From Streptococcus suis (GTDB lineage Bacteria > Bacillota > Bacilli > Lactobacillales > Streptococcaceae), in NCBI RefSeq assembly GCF_016775005.1, contig NZ_JAEUXI010000002.1, forward strand, positions 265,410 through 329,409: a stretch of 64,000 nt of DNA. Reading direction: 5' to 3'. The notes beneath the pieces are model-generated. The model saw only the letters and a list, made by a program, of their open reading frames with translations, searched no databases and was not told the DNA's origin. A program made the position numbers and the translations under genes. This document shows, in pieces, positions 9,098 through 24,457 of the stretch; the first letter of the stretch is position 1; each line of letters begins with the position of its first letter.

Positions 9098-10622
9098 CTG
9101 TTTCTCCTCCTTGCTGATTGGTCATAAATTTAGTTGCCAGCGTCATGACGGCCTCTTGGGTTGCATCTTCACGATCAAGGAAACCGGAGATCCGTCCCTC
9201 ACACATCACCATGACGCGGTCAGATACGCCAAGCAATTCCGACATTTCTGAGGTAATCATGATGATGGATTTGCCTTCTGCGGCTAGGTTGTTGATAATC
9301 TGGTAGATTTCATACTTGGCACCGACATCGATTCCGCGTGTCGGCTCATCCAAAATCAGAATATCTGGATCATTGGCCAACCAGCGGGCAAGAATCACCT
9401 TCTGCTGGTTTCCTCCTGACAAACTTTCAATATGCGTCTTGGTCGAAGGGGTTTTAACCCGCAAACGGTCCACACTTTGATTGACAACCTGGCTGATTTG
9501 CTTCTCATTCAGCAAACCCAAGTGTCCCAAATATTGGTGAAGGGAGGCAATCGAAGCATTATCAGAGACCGATAAGACACCAAAAATTCCATTAAAACGA
9601 CGGTCCTCCGTCACCAGAGCAATCTTATTGGCAATGGCTGCGGCAGGATTTTTAATCTTGACTTCTTGGCCTTTTACAAAAATCTTCCCTTCTTTCAAGA
9701 CCCGCATACCATAGAGGGCTTCCATCAGTTCCGTCCGTTGGGCCCCGACTAGGCCACCAATCCCTAAGATTTCGCCTTTTTTCAGGTCAAAACTAGCGTT
9801 CTTAAAGGAGAGGGGACTTGGAGAAGTTAGATTTTCCAGTCGAAGAACGACTTCCTCTTCCACCTTATTGGTTTTCTCAGGGAAGAGACTGGTCAGTTCA
9901 CGACCAACCATGGCCTGGATGATTTTTCCTGTCGTCATCTCAGCTGCAGGCCATGTACCGACATATTGGCCATCACGCATAACCGAAATATCATCCGAAA
10001 TTCGTAAAATTTCATCCATCTTGTGGGAGATGTAGATGATGCCAATATTTTTCTCCTTGAGCTGCTGGATAATGCTGAATAATTTTTCTACTTCCGAACT
10101 GGTTAAGGAGGAGGTCGGCTCATCCATGATGACCACCTTAGCCTTGTGGGAAATGGCTTTGGCAATTTCGACAGACTGCATTTGAGAAACTGTCAGATGA
10201 TGGAGCAGGGTCTTAGGATCAATCTGCAAACCCACCTCATCCAATAAGGCCTTGGTATCCTGGTTCATCTTGGCATGGTCAACCAAGTTAAACCGCCCCA
10301 AGGGATAGTTGCCCAAAAAGACATTCTCAGCGATAGTCATCATCCGTATCGGTTGCAGCTCTTGGTGAATCATGGACACACCTGCATCAATGGCTTCCTT
10401 GGAATCCTTGAAATTGACTTCTTGACCGTCAAACAAAATGGTTCCACCATCTCTGTGATAAATACCAAACAAACATTTCATCAGGGTGGATTTCCCTGCG
10501 CCATTTTCTCCCATCAAGGCATGAACTGTTCCCGGACGAAGTTTGAAACTAACATCATCCAGGGCCTTGACACCTGGAAATGTCTTGGTAATATGTTTCA
10601 TTTCTAAAATATATTCACTCAT
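9090..10622 (-). CDS. mglA: Galactose-type ABC transporter ATP-binding protein
   Basis: This is a double-ATPase subunit. I start at MSEYILEMKHITKTFPGVKA (510 residues, the usual size); an upstream Met would add 18 atypical residues. Domain 1 has the intact Walker A GENGAGKST and DEPTSSLT. Domain 2 has a degenerate P-loop (GGLVGAQRTELMEAL) but a strong signature LSGGNQQKV and DEPTRGIDVGAKYEIY. This asymmetry is normal for MglA/RbsA. It lies between mglB and mglC. Confidence 0.92.
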   Translation of the reverse strand: MSEYILEMKHITKTFPGVKALDDVSFKLRPGTVHALMGENGAGKSTLMKCLFGIYHRDGGTILFDGQEVNFKDSKEAIDAGVSMIHQELQPIRMMTIAENVFLGNYPLGRFNLVDHAKMNQDTKALLDEVGLQIDPKTLLHHLTVSQMQSVEIAKAISHKAKVVIMDEPTSSLTSSEVEKLFSIIQQLKEKNIGIIYISHKMDEILRISDDISVMRDGQYVGTWPAAEMTTGKIIQAMVGRELTSLFPEKTNKVEEEVVLRLENLTSPSPLSFKNASFDLKKGEILGIGGLVGAQRTELMEALYGMRVLKEGKIFVKGQEVKIKNPAAAIANKIALVTEDRRFNGIFGVLSVSDNASIASLHQYLGHLGLLNEKQISQVVNQSVDRLRVKTPSTKTHIESLSGGNQQKVILARWLANDPDILILDEPTRGIDVGAKYEIYQIINNLAAEGKSIIMITSEMSELLGVSDRVMVMCEGRISGFLDREDATQEAVMTLATKFMTNQQGGETDA

Positions 10623-10650
10623 TCTCCCGGCTCTCTTTCCAAAAAAATAT

Positions 10651-10705
10651 GTTCTCACTATACGTACAATCACCATTTTTCAAGGGAATCATAGATAGTG
10701 AGAAC
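10651..10705 (-). promoter_or_regulatory. Intercistronic mRNA hairpin between mglB and mglA
   Basis: Two 11-base arms, GTTCTCACTAT and ATAGTGAGAAC, are perfectly complementary across a 33-base loop. There is no following T-run, so it is not a good terminator. In binding-protein operons such structures often protect the upstream message, giving more binding protein than ATPase (inference). Confidence 0.55.
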
Positions 10706-10745
10706 GCACTAATCGTTTTGCAAAATTGATTACTTAACAGGAAGC

Positions 10746-11828
10746 TTATTCAGCTGAACGTTTTGCGTAACGTTCTTTGATTTCTTCGATTGTTTCAGTT
10801 TTTGCTTCTGCTTCTTTCAATTCAGAATCAGCTTCTGAAGTCACTTTCACGTAGTCAACCCAGTAGTAAGGAGACACATCTTCACCATTCATCAACTTAA
10901 CTGCTACTTGTGCTGCAGTGTGTGATTGGTTGAAGTGGTCGTTCAATACAGTACCAGTCAATTCACCCTTAGCCAACAATTCCATCGCATCTGGAATCGC
11001 ATCAACACCGACTACAAGGATGTCTTTGCCAACTGTACGGCCAGCTGCTTTGATCGCAGTTACCGCACCAACTGCCATACCGTCGTTGTTTGCAAAGATA
11101 ACTTCCAACTTGTCACCGAATTGTTCCAAGGCTGCAGCAGTCACTTCTTGACCTTTTGCAGTATCCCAGTTTGCGAGGTAAGGCTCAGCCAAGGCTTCAC
11201 GTTTGATACCTGCATCATCAAGGGCTTTAACAGAGTAAGTTGTCCGTTGTTGTGCGTCAACGTTTGCTGGGTCACCAAATAGGGTGATGTAGCTCACTGT
11301 ACCGTCACCGTTGATGTCACCCTTGCTGTCAGTAGCAGCAATGATTTCACCTTGGAAGGTACCAGACTGAGTTGCATCTGCACCAACATAGGTTGTTTTA
11401 CCAGGCCAGATTTCCAGTTCAGCAACTTCTGGCTCACGGTTGATCAATACAACTGGGATATCTGCAGCTTTTGCAGAGTTGATAATGGAACCTGCAGCAG
11501 TTGGGTCAACCAAGTTTGCCAAAATCACGTCTTTACCTTGTGCAATAAAGGTATTGATTTGTTCTGTTTGTGTCGCTTGGTCTTGCTTACCATCTTGGAT
11601 ATCCAAGACATAGGTATCGCCTGTTTCTTCACTCAATTTTTTGAAGTAGGCATCCAATTCTTCACGATAGAGTGTCATAAAGTTGTCATCGAATTTGTAG
11701 ATGGCAACACCAACTTGATAGGTCTTACCAGACCCTGACTCTGCAGTACTGCTTTCTTCTGACTTACCACAAGCAACCAAGAGCAAGCCAACGAATGCAA
11801 GCGCCAAGAGCTTCAATACTTTTTTCAT
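10746..11828 (-). CDS. mglB: Galactose/glucose-binding lipoprotein of an ABC importer
   Basis: This 360-residue lipoprotein has lipobox LLVACGKSEE. It is a type-1 periplasmic-binding fold related to E. coli MglB/GGBP. The segment GDINGDGTVSYITLFGDPAN matches the EF-hand-like calcium loop of GGBP in position and spacing. VIFANNDGMAVGAV, VVGVDAIPDAMELL and GTVLNDHFNQS align with the ligand-binding core. It captures the sugar outside the membrane and passes it to MglA/MglC. It is first in the operon, with its own promoter and cre-like site. The true ligand could be galactose, glucose or a furanose form. Confidence 0.9.
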   Translation of the reverse strand: MKKVLKLLALAFVGLLLVACGKSEESSTAESGSGKTYQVGVAIYKFDDNFMTLYREELDAYFKKLSEETGDTYVLDIQDGKQDQATQTEQINTFIAQGKDVILANLVDPTAAGSIINSAKAADIPVVLINREPEVAELEIWPGKTTYVGADATQSGTFQGEIIAATDSKGDINGDGTVSYITLFGDPANVDAQQRTTYSVKALDDAGIKREALAEPYLANWDTAKGQEVTAAALEQFGDKLEVIFANNDGMAVGAVTAIKAAGRTVGKDILVVGVDAIPDAMELLAKGELTGTVLNDHFNQSHTAAQVAVKLMNGEDVSPYYWVDYVKVTSEADSELKEAEAKTETIEEIKERYAKRSAE

Positions 11829-11875
11829 TCCTTAATCCTTTCTTTTTAAGCATAAAGCAGTCGAAGCAATCAACT

Positions 11876-11890
11876 TTGTAAACGGTTTCC
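11876..11890. promoter_or_regulatory. CcpA cre-like site at the mgl promoter
   Basis: TTGTAAACGGTTTCC matches the cre consensus WTGNAARCGNWWWCW at all but the last position. It lies 9 bases downstream of the -10 box, where CcpA binding would repress transcription (inference). Confidence 0.6.
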
Positions 11891-11899
11891 TATGTTGAT

Positions 11900-11928
11900 A
11901 TAATATAATATTGTATGAGATATGTCAA
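11900..11928 (-). promoter_or_regulatory. mglB promoter
   Basis: A consensus TTGACA, a 17-base spacer and TATTAT on the minus strand start just after the stop codon of the upstream sugar kinase gene. Confidence 0.8.
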
Positions 11929-11934
11929 GAGGGT

Positions 11935-12867
11935 TTAGGAAGGATTTGCCAGCTCCTCCACCGCTACTTCCTGTAAAACCGATAAAAATTGATGGGGATG
12001 AACCTCTGGAAAATCGTTGAGACAGTTAGCTGTTGCAAAGGCTGCAGCCTCTGCTAGATAGATTTCAGGTGCTTCATTTTGCACCAGACCTTTGACCAAA
12101 ACACCCAAATAAAAGTCGCCTGATGCAATCGGATTGCGGGTGATTTTTTTCGGCGATTGCACACGGAAAATGCGCGTGCCAATCTTTGCCAGGCTTCCCT
12201 TGCTGCCCAAGGTCACAATCAAGTTTTCATGAGGAACTTGGTGGCGCAAGAGGTTTTCAATGGCTGTTGGATCTTGTTCGTCTAGGTCAGGATAGATGTC
12301 TTTCAACTCTTCATTGTTGATTTTAATTAAGCTAGGCTGGGCTTGATAAGCTTGGACCAAGGCTGCACCGCTAGTGTCAACAATGGTATGAACCTCTGGA
12401 TGTTCATCGATAAAACGACGAATATAGTCATCAGGCATTCCTGCCATCAATGAACCTGAAAAGACCACAAAGTCACCTGGAGACAAGGACTCTTTTAAGC
12501 GGTCAGTAAAGGCAGTCAAGAGGCTTTCAGTTAACTCCAAGCCCTTCTCATAAACCAAAACTACCTGACCAGTAGCCTCCTCTAGATAGATGGTACAGAT
12601 GCGCGTGTTGCGGTCATGTTGGGTCAAAACCAAGGGGTTCTGCCTTTCTGTGTTCAGCGCCTGTATGTAATCACCGATCGGGCCACCCAAAATTGTATGA
12701 ATGCAATAGTCTGCCTGCCCCCTTTCTCGCAAAGCATAAGCCACATTAAAACTTTTTCCACCTGGAAAATCACGCACTTCCTTGGGACGGTTTGGAATCT
12801 CTTTCTTCAATTGATCGACAATAATGGTGCGATCCAAAGCTGGATTGGGACAAATTAAATGAATCAT
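11935..12867 (-). CDS. PfkB-family sugar (phosphate) kinase
   Basis: This 310-residue ribokinase-fold enzyme is of the 1-phosphofructokinase/tagatose-6-phosphate kinase type. N-terminal NPALDRTI and FPGGKSFNVAYALRERG bind the sugar; VVFSGSLMAGMPDDY and VDTSGAAL are family features. The anion-hole/catalytic motif is NPIASGDFYLG, so the usual GAGD is ASGD, with the base Asp kept. The gene lies directly upstream of mgl on the same strand but separated by the strong mglB promoter. Together they may form a galactose/tagatose pathway step, but the substrate cannot be fixed from sequence. Confidence 0.85.
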   Translation of the reverse strand: MIHLICPNPALDRTIIVDQLKKEIPNRPKEVRDFPGGKSFNVAYALRERGQADYCIHTILGGPIGDYIQALNTERQNPLVLTQHDRNTRICTIYLEEATGQVVLVYEKGLELTESLLTAFTDRLKESLSPGDFVVFSGSLMAGMPDDYIRRFIDEHPEVHTIVDTSGAALVQAYQAQPSLIKINNEELKDIYPDLDEQDPTAIENLLRHQVPHENLIVTLGSKGSLAKIGTRIFRVQSPKKITRNPIASGDFYLGVLVKGLVQNEAPEIYLAEAAAFATANCLNDFPEVHPHQFLSVLQEVAVEELANPS

Positions 12868-12887
12868 ATGCTACTCCTTTCACTCCT

Positions 12888-12896
12888 ATTTTATCA
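12888..12896 (-). promoter_or_regulatory. Extended -10 of the PfkB kinase gene
   Basis: TG-A-TAAAAT on the minus strand lies about 20 bases before the ATG, with GAAAGGAG between. No convincing -35 is seen. Confidence 0.4.
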
Positions 12897-12942
12897 CGAA
12901 TTCTTTAAATAATATATCTTTATATATAATTTAAAATAAAAC

Positions 12943-12970
12943 GAAAAAGCCTAGGAACCCTAGGCTTTTC
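12943..12970 (-). terminator. Terminator of the ywnB-like gene
   Basis: AAGCCTAGG/CCTAGGCTT is a perfect stem with a 3-base loop. A T-rich tract follows on the minus strand. Confidence 0.85.
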
Positions 12971-12997
12971 GCTTGAAACTCATCCAAACGACACTTA

Positions 12998-13624
12998 CTA
13001 ACCGAGAACCGACAAACGGACCTGATTGTGCTCGGAATTTTCCGCCAAATCCAGCAAAGCGACTGCATAATCACGATAAGAAATGTAGCTTTCACCTTTT
13101 GCATTGACCTGGAAAACCTCACCCGCTAGGGTGTAAACACCTGTCTTTTCACCAGTTGCATCGAAATCTGCTGCTGGACTTAGGTAGAGCCAGTTGACAT
13201 CCTGTGCTCGGCGGTAGATTGCCAAGCCCTCTCCCATTGCTTCTGCAATCGGAAGATACTCAGCTGGAAAATCTGGACTATCTTTCAAGGCAAGTTGACC
13301 GGTTTCATCAAGAAAGAGACTACCCGCTCCACCGACAATCAGCAATCGAGTTGGACTTGCTGCCAGGAGAGTGGTCAAGTGCTCTGCCAACTGACTATGC
13401 TGCGGCAAGGTCTCAGCTGTCCAAGCACCGAAGGCATTGATAACAAGATCGAAACCCGCCAAGTCTTCTTTGGTAAGAGCAAGAGCGTCTTTTTGGATTA
13501 CTTCCTGTGCCTGACTCTTGTTTTCAGAACGGACAATAGCTGTCACTTGGTGACCACGTTCCACTGCCTCTTGAGTTAATACTTGACCTGCTTGGCCGTT
13601 TGCTGCGATAATAGCAATTTTCAT
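12998..13624 (-). CDS. NAD(P)-binding protein, YwnB-like (atypical SDR)
   Basis: The start was set at MKIAIIAANGQAGQVL (208 residues) because AGAGGTG precedes it; an upstream Met would overlap the promoter. The NGQAGQ dinucleotide loop begins a Rossmann fold resembling NmrA/flavin-reductase-like NAD(P)-binding proteins. It continues with VINAFGAW and RLLIVGGAGSLF. B. subtilis YwnB is of this type and is likewise paired with an Rrf2 regulator (YwnA); here a YwnA-like gene lies just upstream. Its role is probably in redox or electrophile stress, but the reaction is unknown. Confidence 0.82.
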   Translation of the reverse strand: MKIAIIAANGQAGQVLTQEAVERGHQVTAIVRSENKSQAQEVIQKDALALTKEDLAGFDLVINAFGAWTAETLPQHSQLAEHLTTLLAASPTRLLIVGGAGSLFLDETGQLALKDSPDFPAEYLPIAEAMGEGLAIYRRAQDVNWLYLSPAADFDATGEKTGVYTLAGEVFQVNAKGESYISYRDYAVALLDLAENSEHNQVRLSVLG

Positions 13625-13649
13625 TATTTGCACCTCTTGTTGTTCTTTT

Positions 13650-13663
13650 TTTGTTACAACAAA
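13650..13663. promoter_or_regulatory. Second palindrome in the ywnB-like leader
   Basis: TTTGTTACAACAAA has 6-base complementary ends and sits just downstream of the -10 box. It shares the GTTGTAA core with the upstream inverted repeat. Confidence 0.45.
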
Positions 13664-13692
13664 ACTATACACCTACTTCGTTGTAATGTCAA
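13664..13692 (-). promoter_or_regulatory. Promoter of the ywnB-like gene
   Basis: Consensus TTGACA, a 17-base spacer and TATAGT on the minus strand, about 40 bases before the start codon. Confidence 0.8.
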
Positions 13693-13702
13693 TGATTACA
13701 AC
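13680..13702. promoter_or_regulatory. Inverted-repeat operator over the -35 box
   Basis: GTTGTAAT, 7 bases, ATTACAAC is a perfect 8+8 inverted repeat that covers the -35 element. It is the expected place for repressor binding; the neighbouring Rrf2 protein is the obvious candidate (inference). Confidence 0.65.
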
Positions 13703-13711
13703 TTATAAAAA

Positions 13712-13737
13712 TTAAAAACCATCTGTAAGATGGTCTC
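13712..13737 (-). terminator. Terminator of the dinB-rrf2 unit
   Basis: GACCATC/GATGGT stem followed by TTTTTAATTTTT on the minus strand, upstream of the ywnB-like promoter. Confidence 0.7.
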
Positions 13738-13814
13738 GATTCAACAAAAATAAGGGACGCATCCAATAAAATGGCCTAGCAATCCAGACAAGATTCTCAA
13801 ATCGCCATCCTCCA

Positions 13815-14249
13815 CTAGGAGGAACCTGATTTCAATTCTACCATCAAATCAGCTAGACTTGAGGTCTCTAATTCCATCTCCATCGCCTGCTGGGCTGCTT
13901 GCAAGCGGTGGTCTAACAGTGGATGAATCTGACGACCAACTTGACAAGCCGGATTGGGTTGCTCATGAAAACCAAACAACTGCCCTTCACTTCCAAATGG
14001 TTGAACAGCCTGATAGACTCGCAAAAGACTAATTTCAGCTGGATCTGCTGCCAATCGTGCCCCACCAACTCCACGTGCCACCTGGACTAGGCCCGCCAGC
14101 TTGAGTTGGGATAAAATTTTTCGAATAATAACTGGATTGACCCCGACACTTGCTGCGATGGTTTCGCTGGTCTGCTTTTCTTTTTCTCCTTCAATCGCTA
14201 GCAACAACAAGATATGGCTGGCAATGGTAAATCGACTGGATATCTGCAT
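13815..14249 (-). CDS. Rrf2-family transcriptional regulator, YwnA-like
   Basis: This 144-residue protein starts MQISSRFTIASHILLLLA. The winged helix comprises TSETIAASVGVNPVIIRKIL and LVQVARGVGGARLA, the usual Rrf2 layout. Only one cysteine is present (PNPACQVGRQ), so the three-Cys iron-sulfur ligand set of IscR/NsrR is absent. It therefore resembles cluster-free members such as YwnA or CymR. The gene starts 14 bases after dinB and is probably cotranscribed. The palindromes at the next downstream promoter suggest it controls the ywnB-like gene. Confidence 0.88.
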   Translation of the reverse strand: MQISSRFTIASHILLLLAIEGEKEKQTSETIAASVGVNPVIIRKILSQLKLAGLVQVARGVGGARLAADPAEISLLRVYQAVQPFGSEGQLFGFHEQPNPACQVGRQIHPLLDHRLQAAQQAMEMELETSSLADLMVELKSGSS

Positions 14250-14263
14250 AGCAATCCTTTCTT

Positions 14264-15331
14264 CTAATCAATAAAATTGGTAAGGGTCACTCCCAAAAGA
14301 CGGATACCCTTTGCTGGTTTGGCGACTTGGTCAAACAAATCTCGCACTTCTTTTTCAATCTGCTCCAAACGATCAATTGCTTCCGCAAAACTATGCCGCT
14401 TGGTCAAGGTTGAAAAATCACCGTAGCGGATTTTCAGTACAATGGTTCGCCCCTTTTTATCATGCTTTTGTAAGCTTGTAGCGACTCGTTTGCAGAGACT
14501 GGCTAATTCTTTTAAGGCATCCTCTTCCCGATAGAGCAGCTTGCCGTAGGTTCGCTCCTTGCTGATGGACTTACGAATACGATTGGCTTTGACGGGTGAG
14601 TTGGAAATACCACGTGCCTTACGGTAGAGATCATAACCAAAACGACCAAACTGATCGATCAAGACCATTTCTGGGATGGCTAAGAGGTCTTTGCCTGTAT
14701 AAACTCCCATTTCTTGCAAGCGAGCGACTGTTTTTTTTCCAACTCCATGAAACTTTTCCACAGGTAAACGCGACAGAATCTCAACTGCCTCTTCTGGCAA
14801 AATCAAGGTTAAGCCCTTAGGTTTTTCCATATCCGAAGCAATCTTTGCTAAAAATTTATTATAAGACACTCCTGCTGAGGCTGTCAAATGCAGTTCATTC
14901 CAGATATCATACTGGATCAACTTGGCGATTTTGACTGCGGAACCGATCCCTAGCTTGTTCTGGGTCACATCCAAATAGGCTTCATCAATCGACATGGGCT
15001 CGACCAGATCGGTATAGCGCCGAAATATGGCACGGACCTGCAAACCGACTTCCTGGTATTTGTCATAGTTTCCCGAAATGAAAATAGCCTGTGGGCAACG
15101 CTGATAGGCTTCCTTGCTGGACATAGCTGAGTGAATACCATATTTTCGTGCCTCGTAGTTACAGGTGGAAACGACTCCTCTGCCACCCGATTTTCGAGGA
15201 TCTCGTGCAATCACCACAGGCTTCCCCTTGAGTTCAGGATGGTCCCGTTCTTCAATGGCTGCAAAAAAGGCATCCATGTCGATATGGATGATTTTTCGTG
15301 AACGATCATCAATCAATGGAAACTCTAACAT
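14264..15331 (-). CDS. dinB: DNA polymerase IV (Y family)
   Basis: This 355-residue translesion polymerase has catalytic [19 protein letters not shown] near the N-terminus, [19 protein letters not shown], and [11 protein letters not shown] supplying the metal-binding acids. A helix-hairpin-helix thumb ([17 protein letters not shown]) and a C-terminal little-finger domain follow. The start at MLEFPLIDD is preceded by GAGGAGG. It leads a two-gene unit with the Rrf2 regulator, an arrangement that would link mutagenesis and stress sensing if confirmed. Confidence 0.95.
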   Translation of the reverse strand: MLEFPLIDDRSRKIIHIDMDAFFAAIEERDHPELKGKPVVIARDPRKSGGRGVVSTCNYEARKYGIHSAMSSKEAYQRCPQAIFISGNYDKYQEVGLQVRAIFRRYTDLVEPMSIDEAYLDVTQNKLGIGSAVKIAKLIQYDIWNELHLTASAGVSYNKFLAKIASDMEKPKGLTLILPEEAVEILSRLPVEKFHGVGKKTVARLQEMGVYTGKDLLAIPEMVLIDQFGRFGYDLYRKARGISNSPVKANRIRKSISKERTYGKLLYREEDALKELASLCKRVATSLQKHDKKGRTIVLKIRYGDFSTLTKRHSFAEAIDRLEQIEKEVRDLFDQVAKPAKGIRLLGVTLTNFID

Positions 15332-15390
15332 CCTACCCTCCTCACTCTATTATAAACTATCCTGCTTGATTTTTGTTTTTCCCAATTCAA

Positions 15391-15418
15391 AAAAGAGAAA
15401 GGAAATCCTTTCTCTTTT
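15391..15418 (-). terminator. Terminator of the GH101 gene
   Basis: A 12-bp stem, AAAAGAGAAAGG with its complement, is followed by a T-run on the minus strand immediately after the stop codon. Confidence 0.85.
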
Positions 15419-15422
15419 GAGC

Positions 15423-21809
<6,387 letters not shown>

Positions 21810-21853
21810 TTACCTCCTTATGATATGTTGAGAAAGTTGGTTTATACAGCTTC

Positions 21854-21882
21854 ATTTTACAAAAACGCTTCCACAATGTCAA
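21854..21882 (-). promoter_or_regulatory. GH101 promoter with a cre-like spacer
   Basis: Consensus TTGACA, a 17-base spacer and TAAAAT. The spacer contains GTGGAAGCGTTTTTGT, which matches the TGNAARCGNWWW core of a cre site but deviates at the 3' end. CcpA control is plausible, not proven. Confidence 0.65.
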
Positions 21883-22002
21883 TATGTTAACATGTTTTAT
21901 ATTTTTTAAATTTGATTCTCCTTGCAAAGAAAGATTGAGACTATTTTCACAATTTTTGAAATCTTTTACCACACTTTTCATTTATTTTCAAGTATTTTGA
22001 CC

Positions 22003-22031
22003 TTGAAGAAAGTGCTTACACATGATATAAT
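22003..22031 (+). promoter_or_regulatory. pflB promoter
   Basis: TTGAAG, 17 bases, then an extended -10 TG-A-TATAAT, about 40 bases before the ATG. It is divergent from the GH101 promoter, and the gap between them is AT-rich and featureless. Confidence 0.75.
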
Positions 22032-22072
22032 GAACTATGTGAATAAAAAAACTATTTTGAAGGAGAACCCTC

Positions 22073-24418
22073 ATGTCAACAAAAGTAAAAACTAAAAATG
22101 TTACTGAAGACATTTTCGCCCAGGCCTGGGAAGGCTTCAAAGGTACAGACTGGCAAGATAAAGCAAGTGTCACTCGCTTCGTTCAAGCCAACTATACGCC
22201 CTACGATGGAGATGAAAGTTTCCTTGCTGGCCCAACTGAGCGTTCGCTCCATATCAAGAAAATCATTGAAGAAACAAAAGCTGGCTACGAAGACACTCGC
22301 TTCCCAATGGACGTAGATCGCGCTACTTCAATCGCAGATATCCCAGCTGGTTTCATCGATAAAGAAAACGAACTCATCTTCGGTATCCAAAACGATGAAC
22401 TCTTCAAATTGAACTTCATGCCACGTGGTGGTATTCGTATGGCTGAAACAACTTTGATCGAAAACGGCTATACCCCAGACCCACTTCTTCATGAAATCTA
22501 TACAAAACACGCTACAACTGTAAACGATGGTATCTTCCGTGCCTACACAGCTGACATCCGCCGTGCTCGCCACTCACATCACGTTTCTGGTCTTCCAGAT
22601 GCTTACTCACGTGGCCGTATTATCGGTATGTACGCTCGTTTGGCTCTCTACGGAGCTGACTACTTGATGGAAGAAAAAGTAGCTGACTGGAACGCGATTA
22701 CTGAAATCGATGAAGAGTCAATCCGTCTTCGTGAAGAAATCAACATGCAGTACCAAGCATTGCAACAAGTTGTTCGCTTAGGTGATATGTACGGTGTTGA
22801 TGTGCGCAAGCCTGCGATGAATACCAAAGAAGCAATCCAATGGACAAACATCGCCTTCATGGCAGTCTGCCGTGTTATCAATGGTGCGGCAACTTCTCTT
22901 GGTCGTGTGCCAATCGTTCTTGATATCTACGCAGAACGTGACTTGGCTCGTGGTACATTTACTGAATCAGAAATCCAAGAATTTGTTGATGACTTTGTAT
23001 TGAAACTTCGTACAGTGAAATTTGCTCGTACAAAAGCCTTCGACGAAATCTACTCTGGTGACCCTACTTTCCTTACAACATCTATGGCAGGTATGGGTAA
23101 CGATGGTCGTCACCGTGTTACCAAGATGGACTACCGTTTCTTGAACACACTTGACAACATCGGTAACTCTCCAGAGCCAAACTTGACAGTTCTTTGGTCT
23201 GACCAACTTCCATACGCTTTCCGTCGCTACTGTATGGCAATGAGCCACAAACACTCTTCTATCCAATATGAAGGTGTAACAACAATGGCCAAAGACGGTT
23301 ACGGTGAAATGAGCTGTATCTCTTGCTGTGTGTCTCCACTTGACCCAGAAAGCGAAGACAAACGCCACAACATCCAGTACTTCGGTGCGCGTGTTAACGT
23401 TTTGAAAGCCCTTCTTTCAAGCTGGAACAACGGTTACGATGATGTCCACAAAGACTATAAAGTATTTGACGGCGTTGAGCCAAACACTTCTGAGATCTTT
23501 GACTACGATCAAGTTATTGAAAACTTCGAGAAAGCCCTTGACTGGTTGACTGACACTTACGTTGATGCCATGAACATCATCCACTTCATGACAGACAAGT
23601 ACAACTACGAAGCGGTTCAAATGGCCTTCTTGCCAACTCACCTTCGTGCAAACATGGGCTTCGGTATCTGTGGATTTGCAAACACTGTTGACTCCTTGTC
23701 TGCTATCAAGTACGCACAGGTTAAACCAATCCGTGACGAAGATGGTTTCATCTACGATTACGAAGTAACAGGCGACTTCCCACGTTACGGTGAAGACGAT
23801 GACCGTGTAGACGACATCGCGAAATGGCTCATGGAAGCATTCTTCACTCGTTTGAACAAACATAAACTCTACAAGAATGCAGAAGCCGCAGTTTCTATCT
23901 TGACCATCACTTCAAACGTTGCTTACTCTAAACAAACTGGTAACTCACCTGTTCACCGTGGTGTATTCCTCAACGAAGATGGCTCAGTTAACACTTCTAA
24001 AGTGGAATTCTTCCCACCAGGTGCTAACCCAACTTCTAAATCACGTGGTGGTTGGTTGCAAAACTTGAACACCCTTTCTAAGCTCAACTTCAACCATGCC
24101 AACGACGGTATCTCATTGACTACTCAGGTTTCTCCAAAAGCACTTGGTAAGACCTTCGATGAGCAAGTATCAAACTTGGTAACCATCCTTGACGGTTACT
24201 TCGAGCAAGGTGGCCAACACGTAAACTTGAACGTTATGGACTTGAACGACGTTTACGAGAAAATCATGGCTGGTGAGGATGTTATCGTTCGTATCTCTGG
24301 ATACTGCGTAAACACCAAATACCTCACTAAAGAACAAAAAACTGAATTGACACAACGTGTCTTCCACGAAGTTCTTTCAATGGATGACCACGCTGCTGAA
24401 GTTTCAGGTCAAGCTTAA
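22073..24418 (+). CDS. pflB: Formate acetyltransferase (pyruvate formate-lyase)
   Basis: This glycyl-radical enzyme converts pyruvate and CoA to acetyl-CoA and formate in anaerobic mixed-acid fermentation. The 781 residues include the paired active-site cysteines in [16 protein letters not shown]. The C-terminal radical loop is [16 protein letters not shown], where the Gly carries the radical. The streptococcal version has GYCVNT rather than the GYAVNF of E. coli. GAAGGAG precedes the start. Codon use is strongly biased, as expected for a highly expressed gene. It stands alone; the activase gene is not in the window. Confidence 0.97.
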   Translation: MSTKVKTKNVTEDIFAQAWEGFKGTDWQDKASVTRFVQANYTPYDGDESFLAGPTERSLHIKKIIEETKAGYEDTRFPMDVDRATSIADIPAGFIDKENELIFGIQNDELFKLNFMPRGGIRMAETTLIENGYTPDPLLHEIYTKHATTVNDGIFRAYTADIRRARHSHHVSGLPDAYSRGRIIGMYARLALYGADYLMEEKVADWNAITEIDEESIRLREEINMQYQALQQVVRLGDMYGVDVRKPAMNTKEAIQWTNIAFMAVCRVINGAATSLGRVPIVLDIYAERDLARGTFTESEIQEFVDDFVLKLRTVKFARTKAFDEIYSGDPTFLTTSMAGMGNDGRHRVTKMDYRFLNTLDNIGNSPEPNLTVLWSDQLPYAFRRYCMAMSHKHSSIQYEGVTTMAKDGYGEMSCISCCVSPLDPESEDKRHNIQYFGARVNVLKALLSSWNNGYDDVHKDYKVFDGVEPNTSEIFDYDQVIENFEKALDWLTDTYVDAMNIIHFMTDKYNYEAVQMAFLPTHLRANMGFGICGFANTVDSLSAIKYAQVKPIRDEDGFIYDYEVTGDFPRYGEDDDRVDDIAKWLMEAFFTRLNKHKLYKNAEAAVSILTITSNVAYSKQTGNSPVHRGVFLNEDGSVNTSKVEFFPPGANPTSKSRGGWLQNLNTLSKLNFNHANDGISLTTQVSPKALGKTFDEQVSNLVTILDGYFEQGGQHVNLNVMDLNDVYEKIMAGEDVIVRISGYCVNTKYLTKEQKTELTQRVFHEVLSMDDHAAEVSGQA

Positions 24419-24422
24419 GAAC

Positions 24423-24456
24423 AAAAAAAGAACACTCCTAATGAGTGTTCTTTTTT
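24423..24456. terminator. Bidirectional terminator between pflB and the LysM-CHAP gene
   Basis: AAAAAAAGAACACTC/GAGTGTTCTTTTTT with a 5-base loop. A- and T-runs on each side serve both convergent genes. Confidence 0.9.
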
Positions 24457-24457
24457 A

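Noticed and set aside
22967..23863. Minus-strand frames inside pflB
   Set aside because: Shadows of a highly codon-biased gene.
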